A DNA stretch of 39,869 nt from Verrucomicrobiota bacterium (GCA_030834415.1 JAURFH010000008.1:1-39869); one strand, 5' to 3'; shown: positions 7,670-17,118, counted from the stretch's first letter. Notes: generated by a model from the sequence alone, not told the origin. A program made the numbers and translations.

Positions 7670-9046
7670 CTAGAAACGTCCCCGGAGACGGCCACCCTTC
7701 TTCAGGAAGCCATCGTAGTGACGCATCAAAAGGTGCGATTCAACCTGCCGCATCGTGTCCAGCATCACGCCGACCAAGATGAGCATACCCGTGCCACCGA
7801 AGAAGTTCGCCACTTCGTGAGGCATGTTCATGAACCGGTTCATCAGCAAGGGGATCACCGCGATCAATGTCAGGAAGACCGCGCCCGCGAGCGTGATACG
7901 GCTCATCGTGTTGTGCAAAAATTCCGTCGTCTTCGGTCCTGGCCGCACCCCCGGGATATAACCACCGTTCTTCTTCAGGTCGTCGGAGATTTGAATCTCA
8001 TTGAACTGGGTAGCCACCCAGAAGTAGGAGAAGAACAGAATCATCAGGCCGAAGATAATCATATAGCTGAAGGACATCGGGTTGAACAGGACCGCGAGAT
8101 CCGTGAACAGCTTGATGTCAAAACGCTGACCGATGTTCGAGAACAAGGCTCCCGGGAACATCAAGATGGCCTGGGCGAAAATCACGGGCATCACCCCCGC
8201 GTAATTTACCCGCAGTGGCATGAACGAGCTCTGGCCTGCATAGACCTTACGGCCCACAGCGCGTTGCGCATACTGCACCGGAATCTTTCGTTGCGCCTGC
8301 GTCACCGCGATGATTCCGGCTACCACGAGGAGCAACACCAAAATCAGGGCGATGCCATGGAACAGGCCGAACTTCGCCGGATCGTCACCGATCGGGGAGA
8401 ACATGATCTGGAGATCGCGCACCGCGGCTGGCAAGCGGGCCAAGATGCCGATGGTAATCACCAAGGAAACACCGTTACCGATGCCCCGCTCAGTGATCTG
8501 CTCGCCAAACCACATCAACAACAACGTACCGACCGTCAGCACCAAAGTGGTCTGGATACGATACCACCACAGGTTCTCATAGAGCACCAGATGGCCTTGG
8601 AAACCAGGCAACACCTTCTCGGCGTTCTCCCAACCCAAAGTCATGAAGATACCCTGCCCCAAGCACAGCAGCACCGTGAGGTAACGGCCATACTGGATGA
8701 TCTTGACCCGACCGCCCTCTTCCCGCGCCAACTTGCTAAGCTGCGGGATTACGGCCGAGAGGAGCTGGATGATGATCGTCGCGCTAATGTAGGGCATGAT
8801 GCCCAACGAACCGATCGCGCACTTCTCCAAAGCGCCACCCGTGAACATGCTGTACATCCCGATCAGGCCGCCCTGATTCTGGGAATCTTGCATGAATTTG
8901 TACAACGCCTGGCCGTCCAGACCCGGAATCGGGATCATGGCCACCAGTCGGCACACCAGCAACACCAGCAGCGTGAAGAAGATGCGGGATTTCAACTCCG
9001 GCACCTTGAAGCTGTTGGAGAAGGTGTTGATGATATTCTTCAGCAT
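7670..9046 (-). CDS. secY: Preprotein translocase subunit SecY
   Basis: 458 residues, a multi-spanning inner-membrane protein that forms the Sec channel with SecE (encoded at 32510). Ten hydrophobic segments fit the family. Recognisable points are the plug region AMIPIPGLDGQALYKFM early on, RGIGNGVSLVITIGI, PVQYAQRAVGRKVY in the cytoplasmic loop, and PGVRPGPKTTEFL in the late loop. It ends with a basic RLRGRF tail. It follows rplO by 25 nt and precedes map by 61 nt. Confidence 0.98.
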   Translation of the reverse strand: MLKNIINTFSNSFKVPELKSRIFFTLLVLLVCRLVAMIPIPGLDGQALYKFMQDSQNQGGLIGMYSMFTGGALEKCAIGSLGIMPYISATIIIQLLSAVIPQLSKLAREEGGRVKIIQYGRYLTVLLCLGQGIFMTLGWENAEKVLPGFQGHLVLYENLWWYRIQTTLVLTVGTLLLMWFGEQITERGIGNGVSLVITIGILARLPAAVRDLQIMFSPIGDDPAKFGLFHGIALILVLLLVVAGIIAVTQAQRKIPVQYAQRAVGRKVYAGQSSFMPLRVNYAGVMPVIFAQAILMFPGALFSNIGQRFDIKLFTDLAVLFNPMSFSYMIIFGLMILFFSYFWVATQFNEIQISDDLKKNGGYIPGVRPGPKTTEFLHNTMSRITLAGAVFLTLIAVIPLLMNRFMNMPHEVANFFGGTGMLILVGVMLDTMRQVESHLLMRHYDGFLKKGGRLRGRF

Positions 9047-9071
9047 GTACGGCAGGCGGGCTTGGAATTAA

Positions 9072-9563
9072 TTACTTCTTGGCGTTCTGCGCAGAGAACT
9101 TGGCCGGCTGCACCTTCTTGGGCAGCGTCTCGCAGGAACCGCCTTTGGCTTCGATCTGAGCCTTGGCCGTGGCGCTGAAAGCACTGACAATCACCGTCAG
9201 CTTCTTCGTCAGCTCACCCTTGCCAAGAATCTTCACACCATCGCTGGTGCCATTCGCCAGACCTGCGTCGCGGATGGTCTTCTCATCCACGCGGGCACCG
9301 TCTTCGAACTGGTTCAGGGAAGAAAGATTCACCGGCGAGTAGCTCACCTTGAACGCGGTGTTGTTAAAACCACGCTTCGGGATACGACGGATCAACGGCA
9401 TCTGACCACCCTCGAAACCGGGGCGGATCGAGCTACCAGAACGGGCGGACTGGCCCTTGCCGCCGCGACCGCTGGTCTTGCCGTGGCCGCTGGACTCACC
9501 CTGACCAAGACGCTTACGGCGGTGCTTGGCTCCGGGACGGGGTTTCAAATCATGCAAACGCAT
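9072..9563 (-). CDS. rplO: 50S ribosomal protein L15
   Basis: 163 residues against 144 in E. coli. MRLHDLKPRPGAKHRRKRLGQG and the glycine-rich SSGHGKTSGRGGKGQ segment are the L15 N-terminal extension that threads through 23S rRNA; GFEGGQMPLIRRIPKRGF follows. It starts 18 nt after rpsE, which leaves no room for rpmD (L30), normally found between them. Confidence 0.98.
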   Translation of the reverse strand: MRLHDLKPRPGAKHRRKRLGQGESSGHGKTSGRGGKGQSARSGSSIRPGFEGGQMPLIRRIPKRGFNNTAFKVSYSPVNLSSLNQFEDGARVDEKTIRDAGLANGTSDGVKILGKGELTKKLTVIVSAFSATAKAQIEAKGGSCETLPKKVQPAKFSAQNAKK

Positions 9564-9581
9564 AGTATCAACAAAGAAAGA

Positions 9582-10193
9582 TTAGACTGCGGGTTGAACG
9601 GCCTTCACGGCGCGGCCGCGGGCTTTATAGATTTCCTCACGCACCCGGAGCTGCTGCAGGGCGGCGAGCGTGGCCTTCGCCACATTGGCGGCGTTCGAGG
9701 AGCCCAGAGACTTGCTCAGGATGTCCTTGATGCCGACGGATTCCAACACGGCGCGAACCGTCTTGCCGGCGATGATGCCGGTACCGGGCGAGGCCGGACG
9801 CAACAGCACTTTTGCCCCGCCGAAAGCGGAGAACACTTCATGAGGGATGGTCGTCCCGCTCATGGAGATGCCCATCATGCGCGAACGGGAAACTTCGCCG
9901 CCCTTGCGAATGGCATCCGCCACCTCACCGGCCTTGCCGAGCCCCAAGCCCACCTTGCCGTGCTTGTCACCCGTGACGATCAGGGCGCTGAAGCTGAAAC
10001 GGCGGCCACCCTTGACGACTTTGGATGAGCGGTTGATGAAGATCACCTTCTCCACCACTTCGGTTACGGTTTTGCCGTCGATGGTTGTCCCTTCAGTCGG
10101 CTGATCGGACTGACGGGGGCGACGCGGACCACGCGGACCACGGTTGCCACCAGGACCCCTGTTATTTGCTGGACGATTGGTTTGTTCTGACAC
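9582..10193 (-). CDS. rpsE: 30S ribosomal protein S5 with Arg/Gly-rich N-terminus
   Basis: 203 residues from GTG at 10193. The frame allows TTG at 10199, but GTG is preferred because GGAG (10204-10201) lies 7 nt upstream of it and only 1 nt from the TTG. The body has EVVEKVIFINRSSKVVKGGRRFSF, GDKHGKVGLGLGKAGEV and PGTGIIAG, all conserved in S5, which helps decoding accuracy at the mRNA entry. The first 35 residues are an Arg/Gly/Pro/Asn-rich extension (NNRGPGGNRGPRGPRRPR) absent from E. coli S5. Confidence 0.96.
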   Translation of the reverse strand: MSEQTNRPANNRGPGGNRGPRGPRRPRQSDQPTEGTTIDGKTVTEVVEKVIFINRSSKVVKGGRRFSFSALIVTGDKHGKVGLGLGKAGEVADAIRKGGEVSRSRMMGISMSGTTIPHEVFSAFGGAKVLLRPASPGTGIIAGKTVRAVLESVGIKDILSKSLGSSNAANVAKATLAALQQLRVREEIYKARGRAVKAVQPAV

Positions 10194-10212
10194 AGTCAAG
10201 CTCCGTTAAAAG

Positions 10213-10578
10213 TTAAAATTGCAGACCGGCTTCACGCGCGGCATCCGCCAACGCCTTCACCTTGCCATGATAGCGGGCGCCGCTGCGGTCGAACACGACC
10301 AGCTTGATGCCCTTGGCGATGGCCGCTTCCGCAGCCAGCTTGCCGATGACCTTGGCGCTCTCCGCATTGGCCGCGAGCTTCTCCCGGTCGGGCACGCTCT
10401 TGGTCAACGTCGTGATCGCGGCCAACGTGTTGCCCACGCTGTCATCAATGAACTGGACATGGATGTTACGACCGGTGAAACGCACACTCATGCGCGGACG
10501 TTCCGTCGTCCCCACCACTTTTTTACGCATACGCCAGCGGCGCAGCTTCTCCAGCTTATATTTCTTGTCTGTCCTCAT
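10213..10578 (-). CDS. rplR: 50S ribosomal protein L18
   Basis: 121 residues from ATG at 10578 (MRTDKKYKLEKLRRWRMRKK); a GTG at 10593 would add five residues and is less likely. GTTERPRMSVRFTGRNIHVQFIDD and the C-terminal GARYHGKVKALADAAREAGLQF are the typical 5S rRNA-binding fold. It lies between rplF and rpsE in standard spc order. Confidence 0.96.
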   Translation of the reverse strand: MRTDKKYKLEKLRRWRMRKKVVGTTERPRMSVRFTGRNIHVQFIDDSVGNTLAAITTLTKSVPDREKLAANAESAKVIGKLAAEAAIAKGIKLVVFDRSGARYHGKVKALADAAREAGLQF

Positions 10579-10629
10579 ACTATTTCCAGTCACGGTCTTT
10601 GCCGTAACCTATTTATTCACTAAACCAAA

Positions 10630-11166
10630 TTATTGGACCGTCTTGCCTTCCTTGCGGATGACCTTCTCGTCCGAGTAACGGACGCCCTTGCCCTTATACG
10701 GCTCCGGCGGGTAGAAGCTGCGGATCTCGGCGGCCACGCGACCCACGGTTGCCTTGTCCGGACCTTCGATGATCACCTTGGTGTTCTCTTCCACCGTCAC
10801 CTTGATCTGCTCCGGGATGGAGTAGTTGATCGGGTGGGAGTAGCCCAGCGTCAGGTTCACAACCTTGCCTTGGACGGCGGCTTTGAAACCGACGCCTTGG
10901 ATCTCCAGGCGCTTCACGAAACCGACGGCCACGCCCTGAACCATGTTGTTCACCAGCGAGCGGCTCAAGCCGTGCAAAGCCTTGGATTCAGCGGTCTCGT
11001 CCTTGCGGTTGACCACGAGCGTCTTGTCCTTCACCTCGATGGACGTCCGCTTCGGCAGTTCCATGGAGAGCTTGCCCTTCGGACCTTCGACCGAAATCTT
11101 TTGTCCCTTCACCTCGACTTTGACCTTGTCGGGGATGGTGACCGGTAGTTTGCCAATACGTGACAT
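10630..11166 (-). CDS. rplF: 50S ribosomal protein L6
   Basis: 178 residues. Starts MSRIGKLPVTIPDKVKVEV; the two tandem L6 domains are followed by PPEPYKGKGVRYSDEKVIRKEGK, the conserved C-terminal signature that contacts the sarcin-ricin/GTPase region of 23S rRNA. It is 23 nt downstream of rpsH. Confidence 0.98.
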   Translation of the reverse strand: MSRIGKLPVTIPDKVKVEVKGQKISVEGPKGKLSMELPKRTSIEVKDKTLVVNRKDETAESKALHGLSRSLVNNMVQGVAVGFVKRLEIQGVGFKAAVQGKVVNLTLGYSHPINYSIPEQIKVTVEENTKVIIEGPDKATVGRVAAEIRSFYPPEPYKGKGVRYSDEKVIRKEGKTVQ

Positions 11167-11189
11167 ATCAGTATTAAAGTTACAGGTTA

Positions 11190-11576
11190 CTACCAGATGA
11201 AGCAGAGCAGTTCTCCGCCCAAGTTTTGCTTGCGGGCATCCACCCCCGTCATCACGCCCTTAGACGTGGAGACGATGGCCACACCCATTCCGCCCAGCAC
11301 GCGCGGCACCTCGCTGGAGCCCACGTAACGGCGCAGACCAGGACGGCTGACGCGGCGCAAACCGGCGATGACCGCCTTGCGGCCCTGGAACTTCAGCTTC
11401 AGCTTCAGGCGCTTCACTTTCTCGCCTTCCACGCTGCAGTCCGTGATGTAGCCCTCACGCTTCAGGATCTGCGCAATGTTTTCCTTCATCTTCGAATGCG
11501 CCAAATCCACGGAGGGCAGCAACGCCTGATTGGCGTTACGGATTTGCGTCAGCATGTCTGCAATAGGATCGCTCAT
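11190..11576 (-). CDS. rpsH: 30S ribosomal protein S8
   Basis: 128 residues. MSDPIADMLTQIRNANQA and the C-terminal STSKGVMTGVDARKQNLGGELLCFIW are diagnostic. S8 binds helix 21 of 16S rRNA; in E. coli it also represses the spc operon through an rplX-rplE mRNA site. No such structure was evident in the short rplX-rplE gap here. Confidence 0.98.
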   Translation of the reverse strand: MSDPIADMLTQIRNANQALLPSVDLAHSKMKENIAQILKREGYITDCSVEGEKVKRLKLKLKFQGRKAVIAGLRRVSRPGLRRYVGSSEVPRVLGGMGVAIVSTSKGVMTGVDARKQNLGGELLCFIW

Positions 11577-11589
11577 ATACTCTACTCTT

Positions 11590-11859
11590 TTACCAGGAGG
11601 CTTTCGTGACGCCCGGGATCAGGCCGTTCAGGGCCGCTTCGCGGAACGTCAGGCGCGAGCAGCGGAATTTGCGGATGTAGGCGTGCCGGCGTCCGCTCAT
11701 CGTGCAGCGGTTCACCACGCGCACCGGGCTGGCGTTCTTCGGCAGCTTCTGCAGGCCGGCATAGTCATGCTTCGCCTTCAGTTCCGCCCGCAACACCGCG
11801 TATTTCTTCACGGTCGCCGCTTTCTTCTTATTCCGTTCGAGCCAAGATGCTTTTGCCAT
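11590..11859 (-). CDS. rpsN: 30S ribosomal protein S14 (long form)
   Basis: 89 residues, the long, non-zinc class: [15 protein letters not shown] followed by the central [27 protein letters not shown]-type core near residues 50-77. Two cysteines remain, but the four-cysteine zinc knuckle of the short form is missing. It starts 1 nt after rplE ends, so translation is probably coupled. Confidence 0.97.
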   Translation of the reverse strand: MAKASWLERNKKKAATVKKYAVLRAELKAKHDYAGLQKLPKNASPVRVVNRCTMSGRRHAYIRKFRCSRLTFREAALNGLIPGVTKASW

Positions 11860-11860
11860 A

Positions 11861-12406
11861 TTATCGTCCTTCAGAAAAAGGCATACCCATCATTTTGAGG
11901 AGGTCCAGCGCTTCCTCGTCCGTCTTGGCCGTGGTCACGATGGTGATGTCCATCCCTTGGGTGCGTTTGATTTTGTCGAGTTCGATCTCGGGGAAAATGG
12001 TCTGATCGGCCACGCCCAAGGAGTAATTGCCACGACCGTCGAACTTGCGCGGCGAGATGCCACGGAAGTCACGAATACGGGGCAGTGCGGCCGCCACCAG
12101 GCGGTCCAAAAATTCAAACATGACTTCCCGGCGCAGCGTGACGCGGCAACCGATTTGCTGGCCTTCGCGCAACTTGAAGTTCGCGATGCTCTTCTTGGCC
12201 AGATTGATCACCGGCTTGCGTCCCGTGATCTGCGTCAGGTCCTTCACGGCGTCTTCCACCGCGCCCTTTTCCAAGGAGGCACTCACGCCCATGTTGATGA
12301 CGATCTTCTCGATGCGCGGGATCTGATGTACGTTCTTGTACTTGCGCTTCTCGAGCAACGCCGGCTTAACCGTCGTATGATATTTTTCGAACAATCTCGG
12401 CTTCAT
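11861..12406 (-). CDS. rplE: 50S ribosomal protein L5
   Basis: 181 residues. [17 protein letters not shown] near the start, [17 protein letters not shown] in the middle and [20 protein letters not shown] near the end are L5 landmarks. L5 binds 5S rRNA and touches the P-site tRNA. It is 14 nt after rplX. Confidence 0.98.
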   Translation of the reverse strand: MKPRLFEKYHTTVKPALLEKRKYKNVHQIPRIEKIVINMGVSASLEKGAVEDAVKDLTQITGRKPVINLAKKSIANFKLREGQQIGCRVTLRREVMFEFLDRLVAAALPRIRDFRGISPRKFDGRGNYSLGVADQTIFPEIELDKIKRTQGMDITIVTTAKTDEEALDLLKMMGMPFSEGR

Positions 12407-12420
12407 GACTTCAAATGGGC

Positions 12421-12684
12421 TTAGGCTTTGGCAGCGGTACCTTTACGGGCGTCATAGACTTCGGCCTTCACCACGTTCGACACGTGGATGGAACCTTCGA
12501 TCTCGATGATCGCGCCCTGCGGGTTTTGCTGGCTCTTGCGCAGGTGCTTCTTGACCATGTTCACACCTTCCACGATCACGCGGTTCTTGGTCTTCAGGAT
12601 CTCTTTGACCTTGCCGCGGTTCGTGCGGTGTGCACCGGCGATGACCACCACTTCATCACCTTTTTTAACGTGAAACTTCGCCAT
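12421..12684 (-). CDS. rplX: 50S ribosomal protein L24
   Basis: 87 residues, shorter than E. coli (104). A KOW motif is visible in [25 protein letters not shown] (residues 6-30), followed by [15 protein letters not shown]24 starts 50S assembly by binding the 5' end of 23S rRNA. It begins 3 nt after rplN. Confidence 0.97.
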   Translation of the reverse strand: MAKFHVKKGDEVVVIAGAHRTNRGKVKEILKTKNRVIVEGVNMVKKHLRKSQQNPQGAIIEIEGSIHVSNVVKAEVYDARKGTAAKA

Positions 12685-12687
12685 AAC

Positions 12688-13053
12688 TCAAATCACTTCA
12701 GGAGCGAGGGAGATGATCTTCATGAATTTCTTGTCACGGAGCTCACGGGCTACCGGACCGAAGATACGCGTCCCACGCGGGTTGTTTTCTTTGTCGATGA
12801 TGACAATCGCATTGCTGTCAAAACGCAGGTAAGAACCGTCGTTGCGGCGTACGGCCTTGCGGGTGCGCACCACTACTGCGTTGACCACTTCGCCCTTCTT
12901 CACCGTACCGTCCGGGGCGGCCTCTTTGATATGGGCCTTGATCACGTCGCCCACCCGCGCATAGCGCTGGTTGCGGCCGAGCACGCCGATCGTCGCCGCC
13001 CGCTTGGCGCCGGTGTTATCGGCCACGTCTAAAATGGATCGTACTTGTAACAT
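12688..13053 (-). CDS. rplN: 50S ribosomal protein L14
   Basis: 121 residues. [19 protein letters not shown] at the start and [28 protein letters not shown] at the end match L14, which lies at the subunit interface in contact with S12 and the RsfS site. It opens the spc part of the block directly after rpsQ, with no sign of a separate promoter in the 15-nt gap. Confidence 0.98.
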   Translation of the reverse strand: MLQVRSILDVADNTGAKRAATIGVLGRNQRYARVGDVIKAHIKEAAPDGTVKKGEVVNAVVVRTRKAVRRNDGSYLRFDSNAIVIIDKENNPRGTRIFGPVARELRDKKFMKIISLAPEVI

Positions 13054-13068
13054 GGATCAAACTTTCAA

Positions 13069-13356
13069 TTAGGCTGCGATCTCTGCGTCAGCGTTGCGTT
13101 CCACCACTTCCACCAGGCGCCACCGCTTGGTCTTCGAAAGGGGGCGCGTCTCCTCGATACGGACACGGTCACCGACCTTCGCTTCGGACCTCTCGTCGTG
13201 CGCCACAAACTTCTTGTAGCTCGTCACGACCTTCTTGAACTTCGGATGCTGGAACCGGCGTTCCACACGGACAGTGATGGTCTTGGCCATCTTGTCGGAG
13301 ATCACCTCTCCAGTGCGCTCTTTGCGCTGGGTGCGGGCTGTTTTCTGTTCAGACAT
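13069..13356 (-). CDS. rpsQ: 30S ribosomal protein S17
   Basis: 95 residues. A short Lys/Arg-rich N-terminus is followed by the OB-fold motif [23 protein letters not shown] and [24 protein letters not shown]. It binds helices 7 and 11 of 16S rRNA. A gap of 12 nt separates it from rpmC. Confidence 0.97.
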   Translation of the reverse strand: MSEQKTARTQRKERTGEVISDKMAKTITVRVERRFQHPKFKKVVTSYKKFVAHDERSEAKVGDRVRIEETRPLSKTKRWRLVEVVERNADAEIAA

Positions 13357-13368
13357 AGCAAATAGTTC

Positions 13369-13566
13369 TTAGGCGGCCTTGTTACGGAGCGTCGAGAGTT
13401 GCGTCTCGATCCGCGCGATATCACGACGCAGCGTGCGGATGCGCGACGGCTTCTCCAGCTGGCTGCTGGCTTGCTGCAGGCGCAGGTTGAAAATCTCCTG
13501 GCGCAAATCACGGCCCTTGGCCGTCAATTCCGCCACACTCAAATCTTTAAGTTCAGTCATCTTCAT
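13369..13566 (-). CDS. rpmC: 50S ribosomal protein L29
   Basis: 65 residues. Begins MKMTELKDLSVAELTAKGRDLRQEIFNLR, the long helical hairpin of L29, which sits by the exit tunnel where SRP and trigger factor dock. It is placed between rplP and rpsQ, as in most S10 operons. Confidence 0.97.
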   Translation of the reverse strand: MKMTELKDLSVAELTAKGRDLRQEIFNLRLQQASSQLEKPSRIRTLRRDIARIETQLSTLRNKAA

Positions 13567-13580
13567 GGCCTCTGGTTCCT

Positions 13581-14000
13581 TTATGCCATCTTGTGGCGGG
13601 AAATGAAGCGGACGCTGATCGGCATCTTCGCCGCGGCCAGACGGAAGGACTCACGAGCCACCGCTTCCGGCACACCATCCACTTCAAACAAAATATTACC
13701 CGGGCGGATCACGGCCACCCAGCCCTCGACGCCCGCCTTACCCTTACCCATTCGGGTTTCCAAGGGCTTCTTGGTGAAGGACTTGTCCGGGAAAATCCGG
13801 ATCCAGACCTTGCCGCGGCGCTTCATGAAACGCGTGATGGCCACACGAGCAGCTTCGATCTGCTTCGCGTCGATCCAGCACCGTTCCAATGCCTGAAGTC
13901 CGTATTCACCGAACGCCACCGTCGCACCCCGTGAGGCCAGCCCCTTACGGCTGCCACGGTGCATCTTACGGTACTTCACTCTTGCGGGCATCATTGCCAT
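13581..14000 (-). CDS. rplP: 50S ribosomal protein L16
   Basis: 139 residues from ATG at 14000, chosen because GAGGA lies 6 nt upstream; ATGs two and three codons later are alternatives. [15 protein letters not shown], the [17 protein letters not shown] segment and [16 protein letters not shown] are L16 landmarks; the last lies by the A-site tRNA. A gap of 19 nt follows rpsC. Confidence 0.97.
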   Translation of the reverse strand: MAMMPARVKYRKMHRGSRKGLASRGATVAFGEYGLQALERCWIDAKQIEAARVAITRFMKRRGKVWIRIFPDKSFTKKPLETRMGKGKAGVEGWVAVIRPGNILFEVDGVPEAVARESFRLAAAKMPISVRFISRHKMA

Positions 14001-14019
14001 ATCAAATCCTCAGCTAAAA

Positions 14020-14694
14020 TTACAGTTGTTCTTTGGCGACTTCGGCCGGGGCTTGGACGGATTTTTCTTTCTTCATCTCGCCCTTGCAGATCCAGCACTT
14101 CACACCCAGCTTGCCGTAAAGCGTCTTCGCTTCGGCAAAGCCATAATCGATATTCGCACGCAGCGTGTGCAGCGGCACACTGCCTTCATGGTATTTCTCC
14201 ACGCGGGACAGTTCAGCACCACCCAAACGGCCGGAGCAGCGGATCTTGATGCCCGAAGCACCGAAATCCATCGCGGTCTGGACCGCTTTCTTCATCGCAC
14301 GACGGAAGGACACACGACGCTCCAACTGGATCGCCACGTTCTCGGCCACGAGCTGAGCATCCGTCTCCGGGCTCTTGATCTCTTGGATGTCCACGTAAAT
14401 GTCCTTGCCGGTCATCAGGCTCAACTCTTCCTTGAGCTTGTCGATTTCCGAACCCTTGCGTCCGATAACCACTCCCGGACGGGCCGTGAAAATCGTGATA
14501 CGGCAGCGGGTCGCGGCGCGCTCGATCTGGATTTTCGGCACTGAGGCCGATTCCAGACGCTTCTTCAGCAGGTCGCGGATGCTCCGGTCTTCATTCAGCA
14601 GGTTGCCGAAATCTTTCTTGTCGGCATACCACTTGGAGCGCCAGTCACGGGTGAGCGGCAGGCGTAAGCCGATAGGATTTGCTTTTTGGCCCAT
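14020..14694 (-). CDS. rpsC: 30S ribosomal protein S3
   Basis: 224 residues. [18 protein letters not shown] at the start; type II KH domain with the VIGRKGSEI loop (76-84); C-terminal domain with [37 protein letters not shown] and GVKCWI. It lines the mRNA entry tunnel. It begins 2 nt after rplV. Confidence 0.98.
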   Translation of the reverse strand: MGQKANPIGLRLPLTRDWRSKWYADKKDFGNLLNEDRSIRDLLKKRLESASVPKIQIERAATRCRITIFTARPGVVIGRKGSEIDKLKEELSLMTGKDIYVDIQEIKSPETDAQLVAENVAIQLERRVSFRRAMKKAVQTAMDFGASGIKIRCSGRLGGAELSRVEKYHEGSVPLHTLRANIDYGFAEAKTLYGKLGVKCWICKGEMKKEKSVQAPAEVAKEQL

Positions 14695-14696
14695 AA

Positions 14697-15032
14697 CTAT
14701 TTCTCGTCTGAAACTACAATCTTCACGTGGCAGCTCCGCTTAAGGGTCGGACCAGCCGAACCGCGGGCTTTCGGGGTGAAACGCTTCAGCGTACGGGCCG
14801 TCTGGGCCACCGCTTCGCGCACCATCAAAGTTTCCGGCTTCGCGCCGTTGTTGTTCTCCGCGTTCGCGATTGCGGACTTCAAAGTCTTGGCCACCACACG
14901 GGCGGACTTGCGGGACACCACCGAGAGAACCGCCTGGGCCTGCAAAGCCGGCAATCCCTGGATCTGGCGCACCACCTCGCGCATCTTCTGCGCGGACATG
15001 CGGATGTTTTTGGTAATCGCTTGGACTTGCAT
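14697..15032 (-). CDS. rplV: 50S ribosomal protein L22
   Basis: 111 residues. [19 protein letters not shown] near the start and the beta-hairpin [28 protein letters not shown], whose tip lines the exit tunnel constriction. It begins 1 nt after rpsS ends. Confidence 0.98.
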   Translation of the reverse strand: MQVQAITKNIRMSAQKMREVVRQIQGLPALQAQAVLSVVSRKSARVVAKTLKSAIANAENNNGAKPETLMVREAVAQTARTLKRFTPKARGSAGPTLKRSCHVKIVVSDEK

Positions 15033-15033
15033 A

Positions 15034-15312
15034 CTATTTCTCCGCTTTCGCCGTATGGGAACCGTGCTTCTTGAACGTGCGGGTCGGCGAGAATTCGCCC
15101 AAACGATGCCCCACCATGTTCTCCGTCACGAACACAGGGTGAAACACTTTCCCGTTGTGCACGTTAAATGTCAGCCCCACAAAATCAGGGGTGATCATCG
15201 AGCGGCGTGACCAGGTCTTGATCGGCAGCTTCGATTTCGTTTCCTTCGCCTTCTGAATCTTCTTCAGAACATGCAGATCGACGAACGGACCCTTTTTAAT
15301 TGAACGTCCCAT
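15034..15312 (-). CDS. rpsS: 30S ribosomal protein S19
   Basis: 92 residues, the standard length. Starts [20 protein letters not shown] and contains [21 protein letters not shown] and [20 protein letters not shown]19 pairs with S13 in the 30S head. It is 6 nt from rplB. Confidence 0.98.
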   Translation of the reverse strand: MGRSIKKGPFVDLHVLKKIQKAKETKSKLPIKTWSRRSMITPDFVGLTFNVHNGKVFHPVFVTENMVGHRLGEFSPTRTFKKHGSHTAKAEK

Positions 15313-15318
15313 ATGCTA

Positions 15319-16173
15319 TTACTTGTTCTTCATCGTGCGGCCATCCCGACGGACGAGGATGAACCGGTTGGACAGTTTATACTTCTTGCGCGTGCGCTTG
15401 CCCTTCGCGAGCAGGCCCCACGGCGACACCAGATGCTGGCGACCGCCACCACCCTTGGATTTACCCTGACCACCACCGTTCGGGTGATCCACCGGGTTGC
15501 GCGCCACACCACGGCTCATCGGGCGTTGACCCTTGTGACGGTTACGACCGGCCTTGCCCAAGATGATTTTCTCGTGGTCCAAGTTACCGACCTGACCGAC
15601 CGTCGCGTAGCAGTCTTCGTGGAACCGGCGGATTTCACCGGAAGGAAGCTTGATCTGCGCGTGACCTTCGTCCACCGCCATCAACACCGCGGCGGCACCG
15701 GCGGAACGCACCATCTGTGCGCCCTTGCCCGGAGTGATTTCCAGGTTGTGGATCGTCATACCTGCCGGAATGTTCTTCAACGGCAGAGAGTTGCCCACTT
15801 CAGGGCTGGCCATCGTGCCGCTCAGCAGCTTCGAACCCACTTCCAAACCGTTCGGAGCGAGGATATAACGCTTCACGCCATCCTTGTACTCGAGCAAAGC
15901 GATGCGGGCCGTGCGGATCGGATCATACTCGATCGCGACCACCGTGGCCGGCACACCGTGCTTGGTGCGGCGGAAATCGATCTCACGGATCTTCTGCTTG
16001 TGCCCACCGCCACGTGCACGGGCCGTCACGCGGCCATACATGTTGCGGCCACCGGTCTTCTTCCGGGTGCTGACCAGGCTCTTCTCCGGCTTGGTCTTCG
16101 TGATCTCCGCGAACGACGACATCGTCAACGTGCGACGCGCCGGAGTCAGTGGTCTAAAAATCTTAACTGCCAT
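15319..16173 (-). CDS. rplB: 50S ribosomal protein L2 with altered HPHGGGEG loop
   Basis: 284 residues. Conserved blocks KTGGRNMYGRVTARARGGGHKQ, YDPIRTARIALLEYKDG and GKAGRNRHKGQRPMSRGVARNPVDHP are present. L2 supports tRNA binding and peptidyl transfer. The C-terminal loop, normally D-H-P-H-G-G-G-E-G, reads D229-H230-P-N232-G-G-G-Q235-G, so the second histidine and the glutamate are replaced, and a GGGG stretch follows. The codons (CAC CCG AAC ... CAG) are clear. The equivalent of the functionally important E. coli His229 (H230 here) is retained. Confidence 0.98.
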   Translation of the reverse strand: MAVKIFRPLTPARRTLTMSSFAEITKTKPEKSLVSTRKKTGGRNMYGRVTARARGGGHKQKIREIDFRRTKHGVPATVVAIEYDPIRTARIALLEYKDGVKRYILAPNGLEVGSKLLSGTMASPEVGNSLPLKNIPAGMTIHNLEITPGKGAQMVRSAGAAAVLMAVDEGHAQIKLPSGEIRRFHEDCYATVGQVGNLDHEKIILGKAGRNRHKGQRPMSRGVARNPVDHPNGGGQGKSKGGGGRQHLVSPWGLLAKGKRTRKKYKLSNRFILVRRDGRTMKNK

Positions 16174-16189
16174 AGTGCTTCAGTCCTTA

Positions 16190-16471
16190 TTACGTGAGGC
16201 TGATTTTCTCGCCCTCTTTCAAGGTGATCAGGGCCTTTTTCCAATCCGAGGTCTTGCCAGCCTGCTTCGTCGCCTTGCGACGGGCTTTGCCGTTGACGTT
16301 CAGCGTGTTCACGCTCGTCACCTTGACCTTGAACAACTCCTGCACCGCCTGGCGGATCTGGACCTTATTGGCCCGGCGATCAGCCACCACCGTGTAAGTG
16401 TTGAACTTTTCCGCCTGAATGGCGCCCTTCTCGGTCAGGCGCACGCTTTTGATTACTTGAAATGCGTTCAT
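16190..16471 (-). CDS. rplW: 50S ribosomal protein L23
   Basis: 93 residues. Starts [19 protein letters not shown] and contains [33 protein letters not shown], the L23 core that forms the trigger-factor and SRP docking site at the tunnel exit. It lies 12 nt after rplD in the usual order. Confidence 0.97.
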   Translation of the reverse strand: MNAFQVIKSVRLTEKGAIQAEKFNTYTVVADRRANKVQIRQAVQELFKVKVTSVNTLNVNGKARRKATKQAGKTSDWKKALITLKEGEKISLT

Positions 16472-16482
16472 GTCTTCAGCCC

Positions 16483-17103
16483 TTAGTTGCCAAGCCGCGC
16501 CGTGAATTTCTCAAAGGCGCTCTTCGTGAACAGCACCTTGTCGTTACGCAGGAGCTGATACGTGTTCAAAGTCAAACCATCCGTCAGTTCCGCGTGCGGA
16601 ACATTGCGGGAGGCCAGCGTCAGATTCTTGTCTGCGTCGGCGACCACCAGTACTGTGCCGTCAATCTTCAACGAGGCCAGCACTGCCAGAAACTCTTTCG
16701 TCTTGGCCGAGGCCAGCTTCAAGTCATCCACCACGATGACCTCGGAATCCTTCAAGCGCTCGCTAAAAGCTTTGCGCAAGGCCAGGGACTTCGTGCTGCG
16801 GGAGACCTTCTTACGGAAGTCGCGGGGCTTCGGTCCGAAGACCACACCACCACCGACCCACAACGGGCTGGCGAAAGAACCGGCGCGGGCGCGGCCCGTG
16901 CCCTTCTGGCGCCATGGCTTCTTGCCGGTGCCAGCCACTTCACCCATCGTCTTCGTGCAAGCCGTGCCGCTGCGCTGTGCCGCGCGGTAGGCGACCACCG
17001 CATCATGCACCGCCTGCGTACCCTTGCCGTTCTCGATCAGGGACACATTGACCTCGAGATCGCCGAGGTTCTTACCGTTGATATCGTTAAGCGTAAGCTT
17101 CAT
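16483..17103 (-). CDS. rplD: 50S ribosomal protein L4
   Basis: 206 residues. The long loop that reaches the exit tunnel is visible as [29 protein letters not shown] (about 62-90). In E. coli L4 autoregulates the S10 operon through its leader; here fusA lies directly upstream of rpsJ, so there is no separate S10 leader in which to look for that site. Confidence 0.97.
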   Translation of the reverse strand: MKLTLNDINGKNLGDLEVNVSLIENGKGTQAVHDAVVAYRAAQRSGTACTKTMGEVAGTGKKPWRQKGTGRARAGSFASPLWVGGGVVFGPKPRDFRKKVSRSTKSLALRKAFSERLKDSEVIVVDDLKLASAKTKEFLAVLASLKIDGTVLVVADADKNLTLASRNVPHAELTDGLTLNTYQLLRNDKVLFTKSAFEKFTARLGN

Positions 17104-17118
17104 GGAATAAGGCTCCGG

